A stretch of 32,687 bases of DNA, from contig CANHZI010000033.1 of assembly GCA_947464955.1 (NCBI GenBank), positions 1 to 32,687 on the forward strand, read 5' to 3'. Origin of the DNA: Oxalobacteraceae bacterium (lineage in GTDB: Bacteria; Pseudomonadota; Gammaproteobacteria; Burkholderiales; Burkholderiaceae_D). Below the pieces are notes generated by a model. It saw only the letters and a program-made list of their open reading frames with translations, was not told the origin of the DNA and made no database searches. Numbering within the stretch: the first letter of the stretch is position 1; every line of letters starts with the position of its first letter. A program made the position numbers and the translations under genes. This document shows positions 9,004 through 18,556 of this stretch, piece after piece.

Positions 9004-9429
9004 TCAACTCTGATCAAAAAACTGCTGCAGAATCACTGCGGCCGCTTGATCGTCAATTCTTTCACCCTGCTTAGCATGCAACACTGCAGACGAGTAACGC
9101 TCGTCCACCATCACCACTTTCACGCCGAAGCGGCCATTCAATTGATTCCCAAAACGCTGGCAACGCACCGTCATTTCGTGGGCAGTACCATCTTGGTGCA
9201 TAGGAAGTCCCACCACACATAAAGCCGGTTGCCACTCTTGGATGAATTTCGCCACCGCTTCAAACTTCGCATCATTACTGGCTGCGCTGATAATGCTTAA
9301 TGGATTTGCCTGACGTGTAAGGGTGTTGCCGACAGCAACGCCAATGCGTTTCAATCCAAAGTCAAAGGCCAAGACGGTTCCACTGACTTCGGCAAGATCG
9401 ACCGCATTCGCACTCACACTCGTATTCAT
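9004..9429 (-). CDS. ruvX: Putative pre-16S rRNA processing nuclease / Holliday junction resolvase RuvX
   Basis: A 141-residue RNase H-fold protein of the YqgF family, required in E. coli for maturing the 16S rRNA 5' end. The acidic active-site positions are visible: D in VLAFDFGLKRIGVAVG, E in VVMVDERYSS and D in IDDQAAAVIL. VVGLPMHQDG is the family's conserved central segment. The ATG at 9429 is preferred over a TTG one codon earlier; it overlaps the yqgE stop by one base in a TGATG junction, so the two genes are likely translationally coupled. This yqgE-ruvX pairing is widespread in proteobacteria. Confidence 0.93.
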   Translation of the reverse strand: MNTSVSANAVDLAEVSGTVLAFDFGLKRIGVAVGNTLTRQANPLSIISAASNDAKFEAVAKFIQEWQPALCVVGLPMHQDGTAHEMTVRCQRFGNQLNGRFGVKVVMVDERYSSAVLHAKQGERIDDQAAAVILQQFFDQS

Positions 9430-10139
9430 CAAGCGTGTCCAGCCACACTTGCCAACATCAAGGGATCAAATCCGAGCAATTTCATTGCCGCATCGAAGCG
9501 CTCTTCAATCGGCGTATCAAACATCACGCTGATATCGGCAGGAACCGTGAGCCAACCATTATCAAGAATTTCTTTCTCTAACTGACCGGCACTCCATCCA
9601 GCGTAACCGATGCTCAATAGCAAACGGTGTGGCGCATCACCCGCCGCGAGTGATTCCAAAATATCGCGTGAAGTCGTAAAACACACTTCATCCGAAACTT
9701 TGAGCGACGAGGAATACTTTCCACCGGGTGCGTGCAAGACGAAGCCGCGATCACTTTGCACTGGGCCGCCAAACATCACAGGACGTTGCCCAAACGGATG
9801 AGAGTCGGGAATAATTTCCAACTGGAGGTCGATACGATCAAATAAGTCGGCAATCGTCATATCGGTAGGACGATTGATCACCATGCCCATTGCACCGCGC
9901 GCATTGTGTTCACAAATGTAAATAACCGAGCCGCCAAAAACCGGATCGAGCATGCTGGGCATCGCAATGAGGAAGTGATTACTGAGATTTAATGAGTGTT
10001 CCGGTTCATCTTGCTCAGATGAACCGAATTTGAGCTTGATGGTTTGCTCAAGCTCATCTGACAATTCTTGACTGAGGAGCTCAATTTCCTCGTCGTCGAA
10101 CTCGTCGATAGGGGTATTGATAGATTTATGCTTCTTCAT
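9429..10139 (-). CDS. yqgE: YqgE/AlgH family protein with acidic N-terminal extension
   Basis: A 236-residue UPF0301 family protein of unknown biochemical function. The family domain starts at about residue 50 (NLSNHFLIAMPSMLDPVFGGSV) and continues with ICEHNARGAMGMVINRP, FGGPVQSDRGFVLH and SIGYAGWSAGQLEKE. Usual members are about 185-190 residues; the first roughly 48 residues here are an extra, strongly acidic segment (EFDDEEIELLSQELSDELEQ). No start codon is seen at the usual family start, so the extension appears genuine. The stop overlaps the ruvX start by one base. Confidence 0.9.
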   Translation of the reverse strand: MKKHKSINTPIDEFDDEEIELLSQELSDELEQTIKLKFGSSEQDEPEHSLNLSNHFLIAMPSMLDPVFGGSVIYICEHNARGAMGMVINRPTDMTIADLFDRIDLQLEIIPDSHPFGQRPVMFGGPVQSDRGFVLHAPGGKYSSSLKVSDEVCFTTSRDILESLAAGDAPHRLLLSIGYAGWSAGQLEKEILDNGWLTVPADISVMFDTPIEERFDAAMKLLGFDPLMLASVAGHA

Positions 10140-10258
10140 ACCCGTATTTTAGCATTTTTAGCCGAGTTTTTCGGGACTATGCTATGGTTCCTACACACGC
10201 GCCAGTCACCTACAACGGCAACCACCCACAGTTGTGAACTCAGTTGGATATTAAGTTA

Positions 10259-11734
10259 ATGACATTTCAGTTTAATAAAAGTTTAGTCTGGTTTCGCCGC
10301 GACCTCCGAAGCTTTGACCATGCAGCCTTGTTTCATGGCCTCAAAAAAACTAAGCAGTGCTTCTGTTGCTTCATTTTCGATTCGACAATCCTTCAGCATC
10401 TGCCTGAGGATGATAGACGGGTGCAATTTATTTACCAAAGTATCGTGGAATTGCGACAAGAACTTGAAAACCTGGGGGGAGGTTTAATCGTTCGCTATGG
10501 TGATCCTCAGATTGAAATCCCTCAGCTAGCGGCAGAACTCGAAGTAGATGCAGTCTTTATCAACCGCGATTATGAACCCCAAGCAAAAGAACGCGATTTA
10601 GCGGTTCAGAAAAGCTTACAGAAAAGCGGGTGCCAACTTCTCTCGTACAAAGATCAGGTGATCTTTGAGCAAGATGAAGTACTGAGTCTCTCAGCTCAAC
10701 CGTTTTCAGTATTTACACCCTACAAAAACGCATGGTTAAAGAAGCTAGCGTCCGAAGTTGAGGGAGGCACAGATTTTTACTTTAAGCCCTATCCGATTGA
10801 AAAATACGCTCAACAATTCGCAGCCCATCACGATGATGTGATGCCGAGTTTGCAGCAGATGGGGTTTCAATCCATAGAGAATGAACCCAAACTCAAAGGC
10901 GGCATGCGAGCAGGGTCAGCATTGATCGAAGATTTCCTCGATCGCATGGATCAGTATGGAAACACTCGTGATTTCCCTGCGGTGAAGGGGCCCTCCTACC
11001 TCTCTGTGCATTTACGCTTTGGTACGGTATCGGTTCGTTACTTGGTCAGTTTAGCCGTGCGACAGATGCGCGTAGCCAATCAGTTGCAAGGGGCAAGTGT
11101 TTGGTTGTCGGAACTGATTTGGCGCGATTTCTATTTTATGATCTTGCATCACCACCCGCGCGTGGTAGGACATGCGTTTAAACCCGAGTACGATGCGATT
11201 CAATGGGAAAGCGGTGAACATGCGCAAGCACTGTTTCAAGCTTGGTGCGATGGAAAAACTGGCTACCCTTTAGTCGACGCTGCCATGCATCAGCTTAATC
11301 AAAGCGGCTACATGCATAACCGATTAAGAATGGTCGTTGCTAGCTTCTTGATCAAAGATCTTGGTATCGACTGGCGTTGGGGTGAAGCGTATTTTGCGCT
11401 CAAGCTGATTGACTTTGACTTGTCTGCGAACAATGGCGGATGGCAGTGGGCAGCGTCTTCAGGCTGTGATGCACAACCCTACTTCCGTATTTTCAACCCC
11501 ATCACACAATCTGAAAAATTCGATAGCGAAGGTAAGTTCATTCGCCGTTACCTGCCTCAACTAGCCGGATTGAACGCCAAGCAAATTCATGCTCCGTGGA
11601 CACTCGGGCCGATTGAGTTGGCTGCTGCAAAACTGCGATTGGGGGTTGATTACCCTGAACCTATTATCATGCATGATGTCGCTCGTCTGAAGACTTTAGA
11701 GCGCTATAGCGTCGTCAAAAAGGCCTCCACATAA
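10259..11734 (+). CDS. phrB: Deoxyribodipyrimidine photo-lyase (class I)
   Basis: A 491-residue cryptochrome/photolyase family enzyme that repairs cyclobutane pyrimidine dimers using blue light. The N-terminal alpha/beta antenna domain starts SLVWFRRDLRSFDH. The C-terminal FAD domain contains WLSELIWRDFYFMIL, YPLVDAAMHQLNQSGYMHNR and the signature SANNGGWQWAASSGCDAQPY, which includes the WQW tryptophan of the electron-transfer chain. RIFNPITQSEKFD follows. Length fits E. coli PhrB (472). ATG 10259 is chosen over an in-frame TTG five codons earlier; a GGAT lies about 9 bases before it. The gene is divergent from yqgE and is closed by a strong hairpin. Confidence 0.94.
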   Translation: MTFQFNKSLVWFRRDLRSFDHAALFHGLKKTKQCFCCFIFDSTILQHLPEDDRRVQFIYQSIVELRQELENLGGGLIVRYGDPQIEIPQLAAELEVDAVFINRDYEPQAKERDLAVQKSLQKSGCQLLSYKDQVIFEQDEVLSLSAQPFSVFTPYKNAWLKKLASEVEGGTDFYFKPYPIEKYAQQFAAHHDDVMPSLQQMGFQSIENEPKLKGGMRAGSALIEDFLDRMDQYGNTRDFPAVKGPSYLSVHLRFGTVSVRYLVSLAVRQMRVANQLQGASVWLSELIWRDFYFMILHHHPRVVGHAFKPEYDAIQWESGEHAQALFQAWCDGKTGYPLVDAAMHQLNQSGYMHNRLRMVVASFLIKDLGIDWRWGEAYFALKLIDFDLSANNGGWQWAASSGCDAQPYFRIFNPITQSEKFDSEGKFIRRYLPQLAGLNAKQIHAPWTLGPIELAAAKLRLGVDYPEPIIMHDVARLKTLERYSVVKKAST

Positions 11735-11768
11735 AAAAACCTCGAATCTGTCGCAAGATTCGAGGTTT
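11733..11768. terminator. Bidirectional terminator between phrB and chpA
   Basis: AAACCTCGAATCT (11737-11749), loop GTCGCA and AGATTCGAGGTTT (11756-11768) form a perfect 13-bp stem. On the minus strand it is followed by a run of seven T, strong for chpA; on the plus strand the tract is weaker (TTTCTATT). It lies between two convergent genes ending at 11734 and 11789. Confidence 0.92.
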
Positions 11769-11788
11769 CTATTGAGGTTCAATACTGA

Positions 11789-14700
11789 TTAGGATTCGGC
11801 TGTGACTTCTTTATTGACGAAACCACTAATCGCACCTAACAAGTCATCCTCGCGGTAAGGTTTACCGAAGTATTCATTGACACCTAATTCCATCGCATAG
11901 TTACGGTGTTTATCCGCAGTACGTGAGGTAATCATGATGATAGGAATATGACTCGTACGTGAATCACTACGAACGTTACGTGTTAAGTCAAAACCATCCA
12001 TGCGAGGCATTTCAATATCAACCAACATCACATCAGGCGTAATCGATTGCAACTGTTCCAGCGCATCGATACCGTCTTTTGCCAACACAACTTGATAGCC
12101 TTCACGTACCAGCAGACGCTGAGTAACACGACGCACCGTCAAGGAGTCATCGACCACCATCACGATGTGATGTGAACGCAAACCTTGAACCGGTTCAACT
12201 GCTGCCGGTGCTGCTGTAGCTGCCACCATTTCTGCCACTGCACCCATTTCTGGGCTTGCGGATTCAACTGTAGTATCAGGCAATTTAGCACGTTCAGCTT
12301 CCAGTTTCTGTGCCAATGGGACAGGGTTCAAAATCAGAACGATGTCACCAGAACCGAGAACTGTCGCACCTGCAATACCAATCATACGCGCCAACTGCGG
12401 GCCAACGTTTTTAACAACGACCTCGCGGTTACCAATAATTTGATCAACGTGAATGGCGACACGTTCTTTATCGCTCTTCATGATTAGAATTGGTGTGTAC
12501 TGTTGCGTATCTGGTGTCGCGTTACGTTCACCGAGCATACTTGGCAAATAGTGCAAAGGTACTCGCGCACCTTGCCACATAATTGCACCATCATTGTATG
12601 CCGTAGCTAATGCAGCAGACTTGAGCTGCTGTACTTGTTCTACCAACACGGAAGGCACCGCGAAAGTCTTGCCGCCTGCATTCAAAATAACGACCTGGGT
12701 TACCGCCAAAGTCAACGGCAAGTTGATCGTAAAGTGCGCGCCTTGTCCTTCGACTGAGCTAACCGCCACACGACCGCCGAGCGATGCGGCTTCTGAACGT
12801 ACCACGTCCATACCAACGCCACGACCTGCCAATTCGGTGACTTCGCTGGCTGTAGAGAAACCTGGTTCAAAGATCAGGTTAACAACTTCGCCTTCACTCA
12901 TATAGCTATCGTCGGTCAACAAGCCAACGGTTTTCGCTTTTTCACGGATACGGCCAAGGTTCAAACCTTGTCCATCATCGGTGAAGTGAATCACAACTTC
13001 ATTACCCTCTTGGCGAATCTCGATCAGCAACTCACCGACTTCATTTTTGCCACGATTAATACGATCTTGACGGCTTTCGATACCGTGCACAATCGCGTTA
13101 CGCAGCATGTGCTCGAAAGGTCCAACCATTTTTTCCAAAACGCTACGGTCAATTTCAACGGATGTACCGCGGATATCAAGGTTGACGCGTTTATCCATCT
13201 CTTTTGCTGTTTGACGCGCAATACGATACAAACGTTCAGACACGCTAGAGAACGGAATCATACGAACGCGCATCAAGTCTTGTTGCAATTCACGCGTCAA
13301 ACGAGCTTGTGAGTTCAAGTCAGTCGTTGCGCCCTCAATCGTACGATTCAATGCAGATTGAACTGTCGCAACGTCGTTGACGCTCTCGGCCATCATACGT
13401 GTCAATTCTTGTAGACGCGTAAATCGGTCAAACTCAAGCGGATCGAATTCACGATCGCCAGACAATGCCATACGAGAAGAAATTTGCGTTTCAGCTTGAA
13501 TCTCAACTTCACGCAACTGATCACGCAAACGGCTCACGTTTTCTGTCAACTCAGCCAAAGAAGATTTCAGTGTATCGACTTCATTCTCAAGTTTCGAACG
13601 TGAGATAGAAACTTCACCGGCCTGGTTGACCAAGCGGTCAAGAATATCAGCACGGACACGAACCAAAGGCACTGGTGCGGCACTTGCGGGCGCGACAACT
13701 TGTGGAGCCGCTTGACGCAATACACGTGGTGCAGTGAACGCTGGGACAACCGCCTTGACCTCGACCAACTTGGATTCAGGTGCTGCTGGTACAGCCGCCT
13801 CGCTTGCAGCAGACGCTGATGTCTCATCGACAGGCGCAGCGGCTGCCATTGCCGCCAACTCAGCCTCTGCGGCTTTCAGTTTCGCTTCTGCTTCAGCCAA
13901 AGCCGCCGCATGCATCTCTTCTTGGAACTGGTTGATCTCTTGTTCAACCGTCAGTTCAGCCGGCGCTGCAACAACTTCCTCGACCGCACCTGGGTTTTGC
14001 AGGCGATCAAACAAATGCATTGCATAATCGTGACGCGAGACCAAATCTTCGAGCAATGGTTGACGAATCGTACTACCGGTATGCATCAAGTTTTCGATAC
14101 GAGTTTCCATATCGTGCGTGTGCTGACCAAGTTGCATCGCGCCAGCCATCCGCGCACTACCTTTCACGGTGTGCATGAGACGTAAAATCGATTGTGGAAT
14201 CGCATTGTCTTCGGGGCTTTGCTGCCATGAACGCAATAACTGACCGATCATCGGCAATAAGTCATTACCTTCTTCCAAAAAGACTGGCAACAAATCATGG
14301 TCAATCTCATCGCTAACTTTAAGCTCGATACCAGTACTTACACGGTCGTCATTGACATCTTCTGAGACGACCACTTCATCCGCCACAACGAACTTATCCG
14401 GTTCATCTACCGCAGTTGCCTGCAGCACGTCTGTCAAACCTAATATGTCTTGATCTGTTTCTGCTTCAACTACGGCAGCTACCGGAGCCACTTCAGCCGA
14501 TTCATGCTGAGTCGCCGCAGCGAGAATTTCAGCTGCAGCGGCATCAACCAGATCTTCAGAAATAGGCTGAACTTCTTCTGTTTGCTCAGAAGTGTCCGCT
14601 ACATCTATGGTCTCAACTTCAGGTTCTGGTTCTGGTTCAACAACCAATGGTGCAGAGTCTCCAACAACGAGCGCTTGATCATCAAGTACCTCATCAACAG

Positions 14701-17700
14701 TCTCAGGCTCAGCCCCTCCCTCATCAGCATCACGCATGATTTGATCGAGGCGTTCATTGGTTGAAGTAATGAACTCCTCATCATTACCCACATTGGAACG
14801 TGCAATGATTGTTTCCAATAACTTGCTGAGTTGTTGATTTTCTTGTGGCACGCGTTCTGCCATTTCTGACAATGCAAATTTCTGCAGCATCGCCTTCACG
14901 CAATCAACTACGTGATCCAAAAGATCAAACTCGCTCGGTTCCAACACGACTGGGTGACGTTCTAATCTCTGCAATACATTCTCTAGGCTGTGCGCCAATT
15001 CCTGTGCAGCATATAGACCGACGGTTGCCGAACTACCCGCTAATGAATGTGAGGCATGAACTGCATGACGTGACACTGGTCGTGTCGCTTCATGTCGCCA
15101 TTCAGCGAAATCCTGAGCAAGGAAACGCACTATCTCATCGGTCTCTGCCATATAGATCGTATGCAGAGGCAGACTGATCTCAATTTCACCAATTCGCTTG
15201 GTGTTGTCGTTTTCAGCCACAACCGGCATCGAGAAATCAGGGAACTCAATGATTTGTGCCGTTTTGACCGGAGGAGCTGGCTCTTCCAAGACTTCTTCTG
15301 CTTGCACAACTTCGCTCGGCTCCAATACTGGCTCATCGAGGATCACTTCGGACTCGATAGTTTCAATTGCAGGTGCCGATTCTTGAGGAGTATTGGAAGC
15401 TTCTTCAGCCACCATTTCTTCAAGCGATGCCGCGAGCTCTTCAACCGATTCAGATACTGGCTCGAGTACGTGTACTGCCGTCACTGTTGGTTCTGACTGC
15501 CCCGCTATTTCGCCGATTACTTCAGCCAACATTGGCAATTCATCGTCATCTGATGCCGCTAAGCTTTCAGCCACAATGAGTTCTGGCTCAACATCTAAGC
15601 TTGGCTCAGACAAAACTTGATCTACAGCGTCGCTCGCTACCAGCTCTTCAGTTGGCGTGTCGAGGCTAATCTCTTCTGCAAGTTCGAAAGCTGGAAGTAC
15701 CTCAACAGCTTCATCTGCCACAGTTTCGAATTCCGGCACAGCGCTGATCTCGGTGGTGACCGCAGTTTCAAGTTCTGTCTCTGATTGGACGTCCGCCAAT
15801 TCGGTATCTTGAGAAGTAAGCGTCAGTTCTGGTTCCAACATTGGAATTGCAGCTTCTTCAACCACCTCAGGCTCAACAGCCGTAATCTCCACTTCGGAGG
15901 CAAGCTCCTCGATGGCGTCGACAACGGGTTCAACACTTAACTCTGGCGCAATACTGTCAAGACTAAAATCTCCACCTTCTTTGACTCGAATGGCGGCGGC
16001 GATGATCAAATCGGAATTGCGAGCCGAGCTGCCGCGCGTCTTGAGCTCTTCAACCCAAGCAAACATTTCGTCAGCAGCATACTCCAACAAATGATACAAA
16101 GCTTCGGTGCCAGCTCGTGACTCAGCTAACCACAGGTTCATCACCTGCTCAATATTCCAAGCGCCCTCACCAAACACATTGAGCCCCACCATACGTCCAC
16201 TACCTTTTAGCGTATGGAAAGAACGACGCAAACGGATCAAAAATTCCTGATTACTTGGTTCATGACGTGAAAGAGGAATATTTTCGCGAACGGCACCAAG
16301 TACCTCGTCAGCCTCCATCAAGAAAATTTCAAGCAACTCAGCATCGATCTCCGCTTCGGTCTCCGGAATTTCCTGAGGCGCTTGTACTTGTGGTGCTGGT
16401 TCTACATGTGACGCTGCGGTGACAATCTCACCCAGTGCTTCCGTCGCTTGCGTAAAGTCGGTTGTATTCAGAAGTTCGATCGCAGACTTAGCGCGCGCGC
16501 TAGCTTCACTATCATCGAGCAAGGCTGCAAATGACCGTTCATGATCCAGCGAATCCTTTAATTGCGCTTGCAAATTCGAATCTTGCGGTGCTTCCACCAG
16601 CGATGCAAGCAAACGCTCGGATTCCTTTTGTTGTTCAATCAGATCATGTTCGGCGGTATGAGATACTTCCGCACTCTGCTCAAGTTCGACGGACGGCAAC
16701 AGTTCTTTCTCTGGGCCTTTTTCCAACAACTTGGTTTGGAAGAGTCCGGTGTCTTGATCGAAACTAAAGCGTTTCTTCGCAAATTCAGGTTGACTTTGCA
16801 GCGTCTCAATGAAAAATGAAAGCGCACCAACGTTTTGGGCAACCTTATTAAACGAGGCACCAACTTCAGCATCGGTTTTTCCTTCAACACCACGCTCGAA
16901 TTCTCGGACAAGCCCACGTGTGTAATTCACCGCTGCAAGTGCTTCATCTTGATCCAAGATAGCCAAAGCACCACCGATTTGTGCCAAGACCCCATCGACA
17001 GGAGCCAGAATTGTCGTGTTCGAAGGATCACGGAAGTGTTCATCAAGTGTTTTTTCCGCCTGCTTCAAGCTTAATTGCATCTCGCCAACCAATGCCCCCA
17101 TGGTTTGACGCTGCTGAGCTTCACGCGAAATCTCACCGATCCAACTTGCCTGATTGTCTGGGACCTCCCCGCCTACCACGGATAGCAGACGAGCAGAGAT
17201 TTCATCGGCGCGCGCTTGGAAATTCGCCGGCAAATGCGTAATTTGGTCTAAAGAATTTTCAATGAACAGCAGACATGTCGCCAACTCGAGACCCATACGT
17301 TCTTGGTCTTTCGCCTTTAACGCATGCCCCGCGATACCATTCAACTCACGCACTAATTTCGCTAATGCTGGCGTCTGCAGAGAATCAGTTGTTGCAACTA
17401 AGTCTTTGATTTTTTGCTTGAATTTATCAGCAACACCACTGTCGCCATTCGAAATTCTGCCCCACAAATTCTTCACATTCGACAGCTGTTCTTTTGCAGT
17501 CGTCAAGACTTGTGGAGAAATCAGACCATAGCGCTTCTGGTCATAATCATGAGGCACATGATCATCGAGCTGGTATGCCTTACGAATCTGGGCAACAAAC
17601 GCACTCGGTTCCTTCACCTGCGCGATAAAAAACAATGCATCGCGCAGTAATCTTTCAGGAACACTGGTATTACCTTCAACTAAACGACGAATTTGTAAGT

Positions 17701-18463
17701 TGATGCGTCCCCAAATTTGCTTTACATGGCGCTCATCGCGCTTATCGACTTGAGCACTTGACTCTGCGAAAGCACGCATCACCAACCAGAATGCCTTGGT
17801 TTGCGACGTCGTCTGAGCTTGCTCGATTTCGCGAATCAAAATACCCATCTGACTCGCCGCGTCAGCTTGCGCTTCTGGGCTCTTGCTAGTCAACACAGTC
17901 AGCAATAGTTTTTCAAAACGCAAACGCGTTGCGCCGTAATTGATGTCTTTTGGACTCGCACTCAATGCAAGTTCCGGTATTTTCTCTTGTACAGATAAGG
18001 AAGGGAAAAACAGATCCGCTGGATGGATACGTTCTGCACCTTTAAGCTCTAACAAGGCGCGATATTCTGGGAACAAACGTACCGGCTGTTGAGGGTTACC
18101 CGTCAACAAATCTTCAAGATAACGCAATACCGCATAGAATGCCTCTGTCATCTTCGCGACAACTGCTGGAGACAATTCCAACTTTGCAGTTTGAATTCGT
18201 TCAATTAACTCTTCGACTGTTTCGGTAACAATCGCCACACCTTCAACCTCAACGATTTGTAAAGCACCGTGAGCTTGGTGTAAATAGGTTTTTGCTTGTA
18301 GCAATGATGTTGCCTGAGCCTCAGCATCTTGTACTAATGCGTCACTCAGCAACTTTCCGGCACTACTAAGTGCCTCTCTTAACTCCGCCATCACCCACGA
18401 CAAAGGCGCAATATCGAATTGCTCTTGGCCGTGTTCTGACGACTTGGAAGAACCTGATGTCAT
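11789..18463 (-). CDS. chpA: Pil-Chp hybrid chemosensory histidine kinase ChpA/PilL
   Basis: A giant hybrid CheA-type kinase (2224 residues) that governs type IV pilus twitching. The ATG at 18463, preceded by GGGGATTAAGA, is preferred over a TTG 12 codons earlier. N-terminal helical modules include LHQAHGALQ (61-69), a PilL-type Hpt-like element. Clear Hpt sites are FHTLKGSGRM (H750), SHSLAGSS (H1139, Ala instead of Lys after the His) and MHTVKGSARM (H1431). A dimerization segment (VRADILDRLVNQAGE) follows. The ATPase has an N box HMLRNAIVHG at about 1780 and G boxes DDGQG and GRGVGMDVV. A CheW domain spans about 1905-2045 and a receiver about 2098-2215 has phospho-acceptor D2149 (VDIEMPRMDG). 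Long acidic Glu/Val/Pro-rich linkers (about 820-1090 and 1200-1380) join the Hpt domains. pilG, pilH, pilI and pilJ are upstream. Confidence 0.95.
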   Translation of the reverse strand: MTSGSSKSSEHGQEQFDIAPLSWVMAELREALSSAGKLLSDALVQDAEAQATSLLQAKTYLHQAHGALQIVEVEGVAIVTETVEELIERIQTAKLELSPAVVAKMTEAFYAVLRYLEDLLTGNPQQPVRLFPEYRALLELKGAERIHPADLFFPSLSVQEKIPELALSASPKDINYGATRLRFEKLLLTVLTSKSPEAQADAASQMGILIREIEQAQTTSQTKAFWLVMRAFAESSAQVDKRDERHVKQIWGRINLQIRRLVEGNTSVPERLLRDALFFIAQVKEPSAFVAQIRKAYQLDDHVPHDYDQKRYGLISPQVLTTAKEQLSNVKNLWGRISNGDSGVADKFKQKIKDLVATTDSLQTPALAKLVRELNGIAGHALKAKDQERMGLELATCLLFIENSLDQITHLPANFQARADEISARLLSVVGGEVPDNQASWIGEISREAQQRQTMGALVGEMQLSLKQAEKTLDEHFRDPSNTTILAPVDGVLAQIGGALAILDQDEALAAVNYTRGLVREFERGVEGKTDAEVGASFNKVAQNVGALSFFIETLQSQPEFAKKRFSFDQDTGLFQTKLLEKGPEKELLPSVELEQSAEVSHTAEHDLIEQQKESERLLASLVEAPQDSNLQAQLKDSLDHERSFAALLDDSEASARAKSAIELLNTTDFTQATEALGEIVTAASHVEPAPQVQAPQEIPETEAEIDAELLEIFLMEADEVLGAVRENIPLSRHEPSNQEFLIRLRRSFHTLKGSGRMVGLNVFGEGAWNIEQVMNLWLAESRAGTEALYHLLEYAADEMFAWVEELKTRGSSARNSDLIIAAAIRVKEGGDFSLDSIAPELSVEPVVDAIEELASEVEITAVEPEVVEEAAIPMLEPELTLTSQDTELADVQSETELETAVTTEISAVPEFETVADEAVEVLPAFELAEEISLDTPTEELVASDAVDQVLSEPSLDVEPELIVAESLAASDDDELPMLAEVIGEIAGQSEPTVTAVHVLEPVSESVEELAASLEEMVAEEASNTPQESAPAIETIESEVILDEPVLEPSEVVQAEEVLEEPAPPVKTAQIIEFPDFSMPVVAENDNTKRIGEIEISLPLHTIYMAETDEIVRFLAQDFAEWRHEATRPVSRHAVHASHSLAGSSATVGLYAAQELAHSLENVLQRLERHPVVLEPSEFDLLDHVVDCVKAMLQKFALSEMAERVPQENQQLSKLLETIIARSNVGNDEEFITSTNERLDQIMRDADEGGAEPETVDEVLDDQALVVGDSAPLVVEPEPEPEVETIDVADTSEQTEEVQPISEDLVDAAAAEILAAATQHESAEVAPVAAVVEAETDQDILGLTDVLQATAVDEPDKFVVADEVVVSEDVNDDRVSTGIELKVSDEIDHDLLPVFLEEGNDLLPMIGQLLRSWQQSPEDNAIPQSILRLMHTVKGSARMAGAMQLGQHTHDMETRIENLMHTGSTIRQPLLEDLVSRHDYAMHLFDRLQNPGAVEEVVAAPAELTVEQEINQFQEEMHAAALAEAEAKLKAAEAELAAMAAAAPVDETSASAASEAAVPAAPESKLVEVKAVVPAFTAPRVLRQAAPQVVAPASAAPVPLVRVRADILDRLVNQAGEVSISRSKLENEVDTLKSSLAELTENVSRLRDQLREVEIQAETQISSRMALSGDREFDPLEFDRFTRLQELTRMMAESVNDVATVQSALNRTIEGATTDLNSQARLTRELQQDLMRVRMIPFSSVSERLYRIARQTAKEMDKRVNLDIRGTSVEIDRSVLEKMVGPFEHMLRNAIVHGIESRQDRINRGKNEVGELLIEIRQEGNEVVIHFTDDGQGLNLGRIREKAKTVGLLTDDSYMSEGEVVNLIFEPGFSTASEVTELAGRGVGMDVVRSEAASLGGRVAVSSVEGQGAHFTINLPLTLAVTQVVILNAGGKTFAVPSVLVEQVQQLKSAALATAYNDGAIMWQGARVPLHYLPSMLGERNATPDTQQYTPILIMKSDKERVAIHVDQIIGNREVVVKNVGPQLARMIGIAGATVLGSGDIVLILNPVPLAQKLEAERAKLPDTTVESASPEMGAVAEMVAATAAPAAVEPVQGLRSHHIVMVVDDSLTVRRVTQRLLVREGYQVVLAKDGIDALEQLQSITPDVMLVDIEMPRMDGFDLTRNVRSDSRTSHIPIIMITSRTADKHRNYAMELGVNEYFGKPYREDDLLGAISGFVNKEVTAES

Positions 18464-18556
18464 TCTTAATCCCCGCAAACTTTTCAGGCGAAAAACCAAG
18501 TTTTCCGCGTTGCTGTCATGTACTGGCCACGCGAAGGCATGACCAGTTGTCTCCTA

